Counted from the first letter of the stretch, positions 1 through 5,433 are shown. The stretch: 6,693 nt of DNA from Holosporaceae bacterium (GCA_031276835.1 JAISMI010000073.1:1-6693), one strand, 5' to 3'. Notes: generated by a model not told the origin, from the sequence alone. Translations and numbers: made by a program.

Positions 1-399
1 CTAGACGTCCTAGCAAGAACCATATACGGAGAGGCCAGAGGAGAATTATTTAAATTCGGTCTATCTTCTCTAATCGCCATCGGCAACGTCGTCGCGAATA
101 GAAAAAATAAAAATTTCGCGCCGACAATCGGAGATGTCTGCACCGCTCCATATCAATTTTCTTGCTGGAATGAAAAAGATCCAAACTACGAAAAAATGAA
201 AAACGTCACAAAAGAGTCTTCAATTTTTAAAATTTGTCTCGAGGTGGCGGAAAATATATTAACGGAAAAATGGCCGGATCTGACCGACGGATGCGACCAT
301 TACCACGAACGAACCGTCAAGCCGTCTTGGGCGTCCCGTATAGCGCCTAAACGAATTTTTGGTTCCCATTATTTTTATGAATTAAGGAAAATGAAATGA
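1..399 (+). CDS. SleB-type cell wall hydrolase, 3' part (5' end outside window)
   Basis: Frame 1 is open from the first base to TGA at 397-399, giving 132 residues; the true start is upstream of the window, and the internal ATG at 196 is not the start. The protein belongs to the Hydrolase_2 (SleB/CwlJ) family, which cleaves peptidoglycan glycan strands. Visible family marks are ARTIYGEARGE at residues 5-15 (Glu11 matches the family's catalytic Glu), GNVVANR at 28-34, C-x3-YQFSCW at 47-56, DHYH at 99-102, PSWA at 108-111 and the closing GSHYFYEL at 121-128. So the whole catalytic domain except perhaps its first residues is present and looks intact. The stop overlaps the next gene's start in an ATGA, indicating translational coupling to a holin-like membrane protein. 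That pairing suggests a phage-type endolysin more than a housekeeping hydrolase, but the latter is possible. Family assignment is confident; the lysis role is inference. Confidence 0.88.
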   Translation, partial: LDVLARTIYGEARGELFKFGLSSLIAIGNVVANRKNKNFAPTIGDVCTAPYQFSCWNEKDPNYEKMKNVTKESSIFKICLEVAENILTEKWPDLTDGCDHYHERTVKPSWASRIAPKRIFGSHYFYELRKMK

Positions 400-947
400 C
401 AATAGAAAGAATAATTTTAGATTCTATGAAATCCGCCAAAAATGAAATAATAGAAGGCGTTCTAGATTCGATAAAATCTGAAAAAACGCCGACTGGAAAA
501 CGCAAGGAAATTTATGAAAATCCGCCTCAAGCGGGTATCAATAAATCCAACGGCGGCGCCGCTTCTAATAATAGCGGTAGTAACGGCAGCGCCGCCAATA
601 ACGGCGACAACGGAACTTCCAATAATGTCGGCGGAACCGTCAATAACTGCAGCGGAGCTTCCAATAACTCCAATAACGTCGGCGTAATAAACGCCTGCGG
701 CCGTAATAAAAGAATGAATATTATGGTCATAGGCGCCGCTCTTGGACTAATTTTTTGTCTGCTGACGCTGACTTCCTACAAGGGAGATCTGCCCGGAGAA
801 GTGGTAGGCATCATATCAACGGTGTCCGGAATTTTCGGCGCCTGTCTGAAGGACGCCTATAGCTTCGAGTTCGGATCGTCCCGCGGCAGTAAGGAAAAAG
901 ACGAAAAAATCTCTTCCACCATATTGGAAAGAATGAAATACAACTAG
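396..947 (+). CDS. Holin-like small membrane protein with Asn/Gly/Ser repeat linker
   Basis: This 183-residue protein has a charged amphipathic N-terminus (1-48), a low-complexity Asn/Gly/Ser/Ala linker (about 51-97), a probable membrane helix (108-127), a second hydrophobic segment (134-151) and a charged C-terminal tail. The end of helix 2 and the tail read ACLKDAYSFEFGSSRGSKEKDE (149-170, split: ACLKDAY, FEFGSS, RGSKEKDE). FGSS-GSK-KD endings of this kind recur in small phage and gene-transfer-agent holin-type or TM-helix proteins. The start is supported by AAGGA at 384-388, 7 bases before the ATG, and by the ATGA overlap with the hydrolase gene. A holin would permeabilise the inner membrane so that the hydrolase reaches the peptidoglycan. 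The membrane topology and motif are visible; holin function is inferred. The linker is much longer and more biased than in a usual holin. No terminator follows clearly. Confidence 0.6.
   Translation: MTIERIILDSMKSAKNEIIEGVLDSIKSEKTPTGKRKEIYENPPQAGINKSNGGAASNNSGSNGSAANNGDNGTSNNVGGTVNNCSGASNNSNNVGVINACGRNKRMNIMVIGAALGLIFCLLTLTSYKGDLPGEVVGIISTVSGIFGACLKDAYSFEFGSSRGSKEKDEKISSTILERMKYN
567..689 (+). repeat. In-frame degenerate repeat encoding Asn-Asn-led units
   Basis: Within the holin-like gene, Asn-Asn pairs encoded AAT-AAT or AAT-AAC recur at residues 58, 68, 76, 83, 90 and 93, spaced 10, 8, 7, 7 and 3 residues, with Gly/Ser/Ala/Thr/Val between. At DNA level CCAATAAYGTCGGCG occurs at 619-633 and 670-684, and GGARCTTCCAATAAY at 612-626 and 654-668. 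These shared 15-mers point to duplication of short units, not just amino-acid bias. Confidence 0.7.
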
Positions 948-1215
948 CCTAAAACTACGAAAAATGTCGGTCGAAATATCGCAGAAACGTAAGATTTGAG
1001 GAATTGCCCAATAAGTATAGAAAACTAATCGAAAAAATGTTATTTTTCAAGTAGTTAATAAAAGTATTCGTCAACATAGCGTTAAAATTCGTTAAATTTA
1101 CGAAAATTCAGGCGATCCTGGAACGTAATTTCTATCCCTATGGAGCAATTCCAGATTCACGCCAAATTATAACGTAATGGAATCGGCCGACAATGAACGT
1201 CTTCTAGATCACTAA

Positions 1216-1422
1216 TTAAGGAAAATCAACTCCGCCTCTGGAAAAAGGATTACATCTCAGCAATCGCAGTATTATTTTTAGGCTTCCGTGAAGGAAGCCG
1301 TATTTTTTTATGGACGCCTCCGCATAATCCGAGCAAGTCGGATAAAACTTACACTGGGATTTTATGTGAGGAGATATAGCTACCTTATAAACGCGAATTA
1401 AAAAAATCAGAAATTTTTGCAT
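1216..1422 (-). CDS. yidD: YidD, membrane protein insertion efficiency factor
   Basis: The 68-residue product matches the YidD family, a small inner-membrane-associated protein that helps YidC-dependent membrane protein insertion. Family marks are the N-terminal hydrophobic stretch with LIRVYKVAISP (8-18), the signature CKFYPTCSDYA (24-34), the KKYGFLHG segment (39-46), and RCNPFSRGGVDFP at the C-terminus (56-68). Cys24, Cys30 and Cys57 are the usual conserved cysteines. The ATG at 1422 matches family N-termini; a TTG at 1434 would add four residues (72 aa) and cannot be excluded, since an in-frame TAA lies just upstream of it and neither start has a well-spaced Shine-Dalgarno. The protein is at the short end of the family, ending where others continue DPVP plus a tail. 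It usually sits directly behind rnpA; here an opposing gene separates them. Confidence 0.92.
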   Translation of the reverse strand: MQKFLIFLIRVYKVAISPHIKSQCKFYPTCSDYAEASIKKYGFLHGSLKIILRLLRCNPFSRGGVDFP

Positions 1423-1501
1423 TTTGAAAATCAAACTTTAAATTGACCTTTTCTCCTGTCGACCCGCTCAATTCTTTAATGGAATCCTCGTCCTCATCAT
1501 T

Positions 1502-1528
1502 ATTATGACAAAATTTTCCCTCTTTCAA
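1502..1528 (-). promoter_or_regulatory. Possible yidD promoter
   Basis: On the minus strand TTGAAA (1528-1523) is followed after 15 bases by CATAAT (1507-1502). The spacer is short, so this is a weak call. It would give yidD its own transcript, which the gene needs because it is cut off from the rpmH-rnpA operon by an opposing gene. Confidence 0.28.
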
Positions 1529-1584
1529 GGAAAAAACGACCTCGAAATTTGTTTAAATATTTTCTATGGCTTTTGCGATTATTT

Positions 1585-1595
1585 TGCTATAAAAT
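1585..1595 (+). promoter_or_regulatory. Extended -10 promoter for the exported unknown protein
   Basis: TGCTATAAAAT matches the extended -10 pattern TGnTATAAT closely and lies about 40 bases before the ATG at 1634. No good -35 is seen at the right distance, as is common for extended -10 promoters. The predicted 5' leader is about 30 bases and carries AGAGAG (1621-1626) as ribosome binding site. Confidence 0.42.
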
Positions 1596-1633
1596 AGTTA
1601 ATAATTTTATTTGTATTTCAAGAGAGAATAAAA

Positions 1634-2440
1634 ATGAATCTAAAAAAAATATTCTTGCCGCTGATGGCATGCGCGATTAGTTTGATTTTTCCATCCGCGT
1701 CGGCATTTATTATAGTACCGCATAGAATGGGAAACATTCAGAACGCTATTACGGAGGCCAATCAGGAAGTAGATTGCTCAATGACCAACGCCTATGTTGT
1801 GTGCGAATACATTGGAGACGCCAATAACGCAACGCTGTGCAGATTCACCACGATTTTTATGCCTCTGAAAAAAAAATGTTTCCCTGATAAAAATATTCTA
1901 ATGGAAACTTCATCTTATTTTTCAATTACTTGCGACATAAAAGAGGGCGCATTTTTATACGATAGAGAATACACTTCTCAAAATTTCCAGTATCTCTTCG
2001 ACGACGTATTGCCGCGGGACGCAGTTAAACGAATGGACATTCCGCTTCTGATCGAAGAGCCAAATTTTACGCTGAAAATTAAAACATATGATCCAGATAT
2101 CTTCCTTCGTCCGAAAAAATTGTTAGTTGGATCTTATATAAGCGAAAAAAAACTTCCTCCAATACAGGAAAAAACTTCCGTCACGCTTGCGGACGGAATG
2201 AGTTTAATCGAGCTGATCGTCAAACTTGAATCGCTGGGCACTAGATATAGTCCCCAAAATATTCTTCCGTACGGAGCGGCCAATATTATTATTAACGAAT
2301 TACATAAGCTGCATAGGGAAAAACAGCAGCCCGAAGCGTCAAAGCCTGAAGAATCGCGACAAGAAAAATTGCAGTATGAAGAACCTAAAGTATTGCAATT
2401 AAAGAGAACGTTGAATTTTACAAATAATCGCTGCGTCTAA
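1634..2440 (+). CDS. Exported protein of unknown function
   Basis: I do not recognise this 268-residue protein. It begins with a typical Sec signal peptide: basic NLKK (2-5), a hydrophobic core (6-20) and SASA before a likely cleavage after Ala24, so the mature protein should be periplasmic or secreted. The mature part has six cysteines (48, 57, 69, 82, 100 and 267). Five cluster within 53 residues, which suggests a disulphide-bonded N-terminal domain. Residues 184-226 look like a compact helical segment (GMSLIELIVKLESLG, then AANIIINELHKLH). Residues 228-257 are Lys/Glu/Gln/Pro-rich and probably disordered, and the protein ends NNRCV. AGAGAG at 1621-1626 precedes the ATG by 7 bases. It is convergent with rnpA (22-base gap) and divergent from yidD, splitting a normally contiguous gene set. 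A lineage-specific periplasmic or host-directed protein is possible but unproven. Confidence 0.82.
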   Translation: MNLKKIFLPLMACAISLIFPSASAFIIVPHRMGNIQNAITEANQEVDCSMTNAYVVCEYIGDANNATLCRFTTIFMPLKKKCFPDKNILMETSSYFSITCDIKEGAFLYDREYTSQNFQYLFDDVLPRDAVKRMDIPLLIEEPNFTLKIKTYDPDIFLRPKKLLVGSYISEKKLPPIQEKTSVTLADGMSLIELIVKLESLGTRYSPQNILPYGAANIIINELHKLHREKQQPEASKPEESRQEKLQYEEPKVLQLKRTLNFTNNRCV

Positions 2441-2462
2441 TTTCCCTTATGATCCTGAAGTA

Positions 2463-2822
2463 TTATTTGGACAAGCTCTGATTCTCTATTTTACCGTTTA
2501 GAAAACGCACGGCGGAAGTCGTTTCCCGCAGAAGTTCGTTCCAGACTATGTCGGAGGCGGATTTTCGCGCTATCAGAACGTAATCGACTCCGGCCAGACC
2601 ATATTCTTTCAGAACGACGTCCGCCGCGGCGCGCATGCGGCGCTTACATCGATTCCTTAGAACGGCGGCGCCGACTTTTTTAGAAGCGGTGAAGCCGACT
2701 CTATACCATCCAAGACCATTGGAAACACACTGCGCCACAAGGGAACTTGTCCGGAAACAAAAACCGTATCGCGAAACATTTATGAAATCTTTTCTTTTTC
2801 TGATTCTGAAATCTTTTTTCAA
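2463..2822 (-). CDS. rnpA: Ribonuclease P protein component
   Basis: The 119-residue basic protein is the RNase P protein subunit, which binds the catalytic RNA and the 5' leader of pre-tRNA. The RNR signature is clear at residues 41-64: RVGFTASKKVGAAV followed by LRNRCKRRMR. The N-terminal RIRKRKDF (6-13) supplies the usual aromatic and basic leader-binding face. Length is normal for the family. The start is TTG at 2822, seven bases after the rpmH stop; no strong Shine-Dalgarno is visible, so translation is probably coupled to rpmH. The start fits the family N-terminus. Transcription is from the rpmH promoter. Its 3' end faces the exported-protein gene with 22 bases between, and no hairpin terminator is visible there. 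Confidence 0.96.
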   Translation of the reverse strand: MKKDFRIRKRKDFINVSRYGFCFRTSSLVAQCVSNGLGWYRVGFTASKKVGAAVLRNRCKRRMRAAADVVLKEYGLAGVDYVLIARKSASDIVWNELLRETTSAVRFLNGKIENQSLSK

Positions 2823-2829
2823 CTGAATA

Positions 2830-2961
2830 CTACGCGGACAAACGACTGCGACCTTTTGCCCTTCTCGCTTTCAAAATGCGACCGCCGGCGGCGGTCCTCG
2901 ACCTAAATCCATGTCTGCGTTTGCGAATTAATTTGCTTGGATTGTAAGTGGGCTTAGCCAT
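2830..2961 (-). CDS. rpmH: 50S ribosomal protein bL34
   Basis: The 43-residue product, strongly basic, is bL34 of the large ribosomal subunit. [16 protein letters not shown] (7-22) and [13 protein letters not shown] (31-43) match the family closely. The N-terminus reads MAKPTY, one residue longer than the common MKRTY, while the middle (TAAGGRIL, 23-30) looks two residues shorter than the usual M-A-T-x-G-G-R-x-V-L form. The ATG at 2961 has an excellent Shine-Dalgarno, AGAGGAG at 2971-2965, three bases before the start codon. It heads the rpmH-rnpA operon, the classic arrangement. The small deletion relative to the family is from memory of typical sequences, not an alignment. Confidence 0.95.
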   Translation of the reverse strand: MAKPTYNPSKLIRKRRHGFRSRTAAGGRILKARRAKGRSRLSA

Positions 2962-2990
2962 ATTCTCCTCTGTACACATAATCGAAGCGT

Positions 2991-3018
2991 ATTCTATTGA
3001 TAACTAAAAAAAAGTCAA
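2991..3018 (-). promoter_or_regulatory. rpmH-rnpA operon promoter
   Basis: Minus-strand TTGACT (3018-3013), a 16-base spacer with a T-run, then TAGAAT (2996-2991). This is a good sigma-70-type match placed about 30 bases upstream of the rpmH start codon, giving a short leader with the AGAGGAG ribosome binding site. Confidence 0.65.
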
Positions 3019-3207
3019 GGAAAAAAACAGGAATTGTCGCATACGGGCGGAAACCGTCTTCCAAAATCACTAAAATTTCCGCAAATTCAGCGAGTCTCGG
3101 CCGAGTTGACGAACGTTTTTGTTAACTTCTCTAAAACCAACGTCTCTTGAACTAATTTTTCATGTTTTTCGGACAATTTTAAAAATCGCCGCCAAGATTA
3201 TTAATGT

Positions 3208-3253
3208 AAAACTTCCGCCGCTTCAGCGAAGCCATCGCTTTCCAAAGGCGGAA
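3208..3253 (-). terminator. Probable terminator of tRNA-Gly
   Basis: Inverted repeat TTCCGCC (3213-3219) and GGCGGAA (3247-3253), with an inner 5-bp stem AGCGA (3225-3229) / TCGCT (3235-3239). Read on the minus strand it begins six bases after the encoded CCA of tRNA-Gly and is followed by G then TTTT (3211-3208). The T-run is short, so termination strength is uncertain, but position and orientation fit. Confidence 0.5.
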
Positions 3254-3258
3254 AAAAC

Positions 3259-3333
3259 TGGAGCGGGCGAAGGGATTCGAACCCTCGACACCAACCTTGG
3301 CAAGGTTGTACTCTACCACTGAGCTACACCCGC
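3259..3333 (-). tRNA. tRNA-Gly (anticodon GCC)
   Basis: The minus strand folds into a full cloverleaf. Acceptor arm GCGGGTG (3333-3327) pairs with CGCCCGC (3269-3263) with one G-T wobble. The D arm is GCTC/GAGT, the anticodon stem CAACC/GGTTG carries loop TTGCCAA with anticodon GCC at 3301-3299, and the T arm is GAGGG-TTCGAAT-CCCTT. The discriminator is T and CCA is encoded (3261-3259). It reads the GGC and GGT glycine codons. It stands alone with its own promoter and probable terminator. Confidence 0.96.
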
Positions 3334-3344
3334 TCAACGTCGCC

Positions 3345-3372
3345 ATGATATCAACTTTTAGCCAAAAAACAA
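3345..3372 (-). promoter_or_regulatory. tRNA-Gly promoter
   Basis: Minus-strand TTGTTT (3372-3367), 16-base spacer, TATCAT (3350-3345). The -10 ends 11 bases before the tRNA 5' end, so the transcript would start just ahead of the mature tRNA. Sequence match is moderate; position is convincing. Confidence 0.42.
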
Positions 3373-3555
3373 TAATCTTTTTTATTTTTACGATCCAACC
3401 AACAATCGTTTCGGAATCATTTGACCAATGCAATTTCGATTCCGCCAATCTGAATTTTTTCGAAATCTTCATAAAATTCGGGAATGATCTGGAATTTGCG
3501 TTCATTTTTTTAAACGGCCCAAATTAGAAGAATTAATTTTTATTTGAAATAAAGA

Positions 3556-3583
3556 TTGAATATTTTTGTTAATAATATATTAT
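3556..3583 (+). promoter_or_regulatory. Phasin gene promoter
   Basis: TTGAAT (3556-3561), 16-base spacer, TATTAT (3578-3583), in a very AT-rich stretch, about 36 bases before the phasin ATG. Overlapping AT-rich alternatives exist (TTGTTA at 3566), so exact boxes are uncertain. Confidence 0.48.
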
Positions 3584-3619
3584 TTAAGGCATTAGGTTAA
3601 AGTATTTAGGGAGAAAGTT

Positions 3620-4030
3620 ATGGCAACAGCTACAAATCCAGGTACCGACGGCAAGACAAACGCCTTCGCCGGCGTCAAAGTACCAAAAATCGATACGAAC
3701 GCGCTCATTGATTCCTACAAAAAGAATCTTGAGATTTTAGGACTTATCAACAAAATGTCCCTTGAAGTTTGCAACGGAATTACAAAACTTCAGTCGGCTT
3801 TTGTGAAACAGCTCGTCAGCGACATTGGCAGCATCGTCGAAAAAGGAGCAAAACCTTCAGACGCGTTTGCTAGATTTTCAGAAGTCGCCCGCGACAGCGT
3901 GGTAAAGGCCATTAACAACAGCAAGCAGATCTCCGATTTGATCACCGCCAACAACAACGATCTGACGGCGGCAATCACCAAGAGATTTAAAGAATCCATC
4001 GAAGAAGCCAAAACGCTCGTCAAGAAATAG
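3620..4030 (+). CDS. Phasin family protein
   Basis: The 136-residue soluble protein resembles the Phasin_2 type common in alphaproteobacteria, which coats polyhydroxyalkanoate granules or acts as a small helical surface-binding protein. The characteristic segment [20 protein letters not shown] (21-40) is followed by [12 protein letters not shown] (43-54), which is the typical run of the family, and the rest is predicted long amphipathic helices rich in Ala, Lys, Ser and Asp to the C-terminal KKK-like end (TLVKK). Residues 1-18 are a flexible Ala/Thr/Gly-rich leader. AGGGAG (3608-3613) is six bases before the ATG. It is a single-gene unit with its own promoter and a strong terminator, suggesting high expression. 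No polyhydroxyalkanoate synthesis gene is in the window, so the granule role is family knowledge only. Confidence 0.85.
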   Translation: MATATNPGTDGKTNAFAGVKVPKIDTNALIDSYKKNLEILGLINKMSLEVCNGITKLQSAFVKQLVSDIGSIVEKGAKPSDAFARFSEVARDSVVKAINNSKQISDLITANNNDLTAAITKRFKESIEEAKTLVKK

Positions 4031-4052
4031 TTTTGGTCTTTAGTAACAAAAT

Positions 4053-4099
4053 AAAGCAATCCGAGACTACGGTCGCGGGTTGCTTTTGCGTTATTTTAG
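4053..4099 (+). terminator. Strong intrinsic terminator after the phasin gene
   Basis: AAAGCAATCCG (4053-4063) pairs with CGGGTTGCTTT (4076-4086), one wobble. After an A-G mismatch the stem continues GAC/GTC around a TACG tetraloop (4068-4071). The 3' side runs into TTTTGCGTTATTTT. It starts about 22 bases after the phasin stop codon and insulates the following tRNA-His transcript. Confidence 0.85.
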
Positions 4100-4170
4100 A
4101 TAAATTCAGTCGGCCGTCCGAGAATATTTTCGTCCATTGAAGTTCGCCGTATAATCGGATTTTTTTGCTA

Positions 4171-4199
4171 TTGACCTTTGGGCCGCGAAACTGTACAAA
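4171..4199 (+). promoter_or_regulatory. tRNA-His (and probably sspB) promoter
   Basis: TTGACC (4171-4176), 17-base spacer, TACAAA (4194-4199). Transcription would start about five bases before the tRNA 5' end. No second promoter or terminator is visible between tRNA-His and sspB, so this may serve both. Confidence 0.62.
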
Positions 4200-4210
4200 A
4201 ATGATGGTGC

Positions 4211-4288
4211 GGCGAGCGTAGCTCAATTGGTTAGAGCGCCAGGTTGTGGCTCTGGAGGTCGTCGGTTCGATTCCGATCGCTCGCCCCA
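4211..4288 (+). tRNA. tRNA-His (anticodon GTG)
   Basis: The cloverleaf has acceptor GCGAGCG (4212-4218) with CGCTCGC (4278-4284), D arm GCTC/GAGC and anticodon stem CCAGG/TCTGG. The anticodon loop is TTGTGGC with GTG at 4246-4248, and the T arm is GTCGG-TTCGATT-CCGAT. The identity element of tRNA-His is present: an extra G at 4211 opposite discriminator C at 4285. CCA is encoded at 4286-4288. It lies 27 bases before sspB. Confidence 0.97.
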
Positions 4289-4315
4289 TGTTGATAAAGG
4301 CGTTCTGGAGAGAAA

Positions 4316-4765
4316 ATGAATAATTTTAGATATGACGAACTGGTGCAAAAAGCTCTTATTTCCGTCGTTAGAGATGTTTTAAAAGACGTGTCTGAAAACG
4401 GATTGTCCGGCAGTCATCATTTTTATGTCAGATTTCGCACCGACCATCCTAAAGTTAGAATTCCTTCTTTTCTAAAGGAAAAACATCCGGAAGAAATTAT
4501 GGTCGTGATCCAGTACCAATTTTGGAATTTAAAAGTTTCTCCGGACGGATTTAGCATAGATTTGAGTTTTAACGGCGTTCAGGAAAATCTTCAAATTCCG
4601 TTTTCCGCCATGACGGCTTTCGTGGATCCTTCCGTAAAATTTGCGCTGCAATTTACTCCATCCTTTGAGGAGGATTCCCCTTTTGATCCCAAAAAGGAAT
4701 CCATAAAAAATGAAATCGACTGCGATGGGAAAATTATAAGCTTCGATAGCTTCAGAAAAAAGTAA
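4316..4765 (+). CDS. sspB: SspB, ClpXP specificity-enhancing adaptor
   Basis: This 149-residue protein is the alphaproteobacterial type of SspB, a cytoplasmic adaptor that binds ssrA-tagged and some other substrates and tethers them to the ClpX unfoldase. Residues 6-20 ([15 protein letters not shown]), [10 protein letters not shown] (31-40), [12 protein letters not shown] (63-74), [16 protein letters not shown] (83-98) and [12 protein letters not shown] (102-113) follow the family in order and form the substrate-binding domain. An acidic, flexible linker (117-137) leads to the C-terminal ClpX-binding module [11 protein letters not shown] (139-149). Both functional ends are intact. GGAG (4307-4310) lies five bases before the ATG. 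The gene follows tRNA-His by 27 bases, and its TAA stop touches the ATG of the next gene, an intramembrane protease. Confidence 0.93.
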   Translation: MNNFRYDELVQKALISVVRDVLKDVSENGLSGSHHFYVRFRTDHPKVRIPSFLKEKHPEEIMVVIQYQFWNLKVSPDGFSIDLSFNGVQENLQIPFSAMTAFVDPSVKFALQFTPSFEEDSPFDPKKESIKNEIDCDGKIISFDSFRKK

Positions 4766-5428
4766 ATGCCCTTTATCTTCGACTTGTTGTTACTGAATAT
4801 TTTGCCGCTGTTTGTAGCGATCGTTCTGCATGAAATTTCCCACGGCGTAGTCGCCTATTGGCTCGGCGACGATACGGCCCAAAAGGCCGGTCGATTTAAA
4901 TTATTCACCCATTTTGATCTGTTTGGGTCTTTTTTAATTCCTTTGGGTCTATACCTAATGAATTCTCCATTTTTAGCGGGATACGCCAAACCTGTTCCCA
5001 TAAACGTCAAAAAATTCAAAGATCCTATGACGGACATGGCGCTGGTCGCTCTCGCCGGACCGCTATGCAATCTTATTTTAGCGTTTTTGACGGCTTTTAT
5101 ACTAAAAAATATCCATATGTCGGCGGAGATATTTCAGGAGGATATCATTGCCAAACTGACGTTTAATTTTTTAGTCGTAAATTTGGCTCTGTTTTGGTTT
5201 AATTTAATTCCGATTCCGCCCCTCGACGGCAGCAGAATATTAGCGACGTTCCTGCCCGTTCGCGCGGCGATGAAATTTTATGCCCTCGAATCTTTCGGCA
5301 TATTTATAATCATTGGAATTGAGTTGATTTGCTCGCCAATATCCCAGATCGTCGGCCATAACGTCGGATTGCTGGAAAATCTAGTGAAAACCCCCCTTTT
5401 ATTTACTATACGATTTTTACTCTCCTAA
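4766..5428 (+). CDS. Site-2 protease-type membrane metalloprotease (M50 family)
   Basis: This 220-residue polytopic protein is an intramembrane zinc protease of the compact S2P/M50 group without a PDZ domain. The zinc site is visible: HEISH at 22-26 (His22, Glu23, His26) in the first membrane segment, and NLIPIPPLDGSRIL at 146-159 supplying Asp154 as third ligand. Supporting marks are AGR (41-43), GYAKPVPIN (72-80) and AGPLCNL (97-103). Membrane segments fall near 5-30, 52-68, 92-115, 130-155 and 172-190. The segment after AGR (FKLFTHFDLFGS) looks two residues shorter than the usual LNPxxHxDxxGT. The ATG directly follows the sspB stop with no gap, so translation is presumably by reinitiation. 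The substrate is unknown; members cleave transmembrane regulators or other membrane proteins. It is not RseP-like in architecture. Confidence 0.9.
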   Translation: MPFIFDLLLLNILPLFVAIVLHEISHGVVAYWLGDDTAQKAGRFKLFTHFDLFGSFLIPLGLYLMNSPFLAGYAKPVPINVKKFKDPMTDMALVALAGPLCNLILAFLTAFILKNIHMSAEIFQEDIIAKLTFNFLVVNLALFWFNLIPIPPLDGSRILATFLPVRAAMKFYALESFGIFIIIGIELICSPISQIVGHNVGLLENLVKTPLLFTIRFLLS

Positions 5429-5433
5429 AATGA

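Noticed and set aside
527..730. Minus-strand Leu/Pro-rich frame
   Set aside because: It is the mirror of the Asn/Gly/Ser repeat in the holin-like gene; the hydrophobic look is a by-product of the complement of AAT/GGC-type codons.
1465..1500. Ten-codon leader peptide (MMRTRIPLKN) upstream of yidD
   Set aside because: No ribosome binding site and no attenuator-like hairpins; too short to support.
1664..1675. Possible lipobox LMAC at residues 10-13 of the exported protein
   Set aside because: Cys13 comes very early, Met at -2 is atypical, and the hydrophobic stretch continues to a good SASA cleavage site at 24.
2820..3120. Replication origin next to rpmH
   Set aside because: rpmH-rnpA neighbours oriC in some bacteria, but I see no cluster of TTATCCACA-like DnaA boxes and no dnaA gene.
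3119..3505. Open frames on both strands across 3119-3527, including peptides with GCSSVVEY and EGSNPFARS
   Set aside because: They run through tRNA-Gly; these peptide strings are the familiar false translation of a tRNA gene, and there is no ribosome binding site or family match.
4020..4289. Minus-strand frame beginning [14 protein letters not shown]
   Set aside because: It is the antisense of tRNA-His plus the phasin terminator, a well-known spurious protein pattern.
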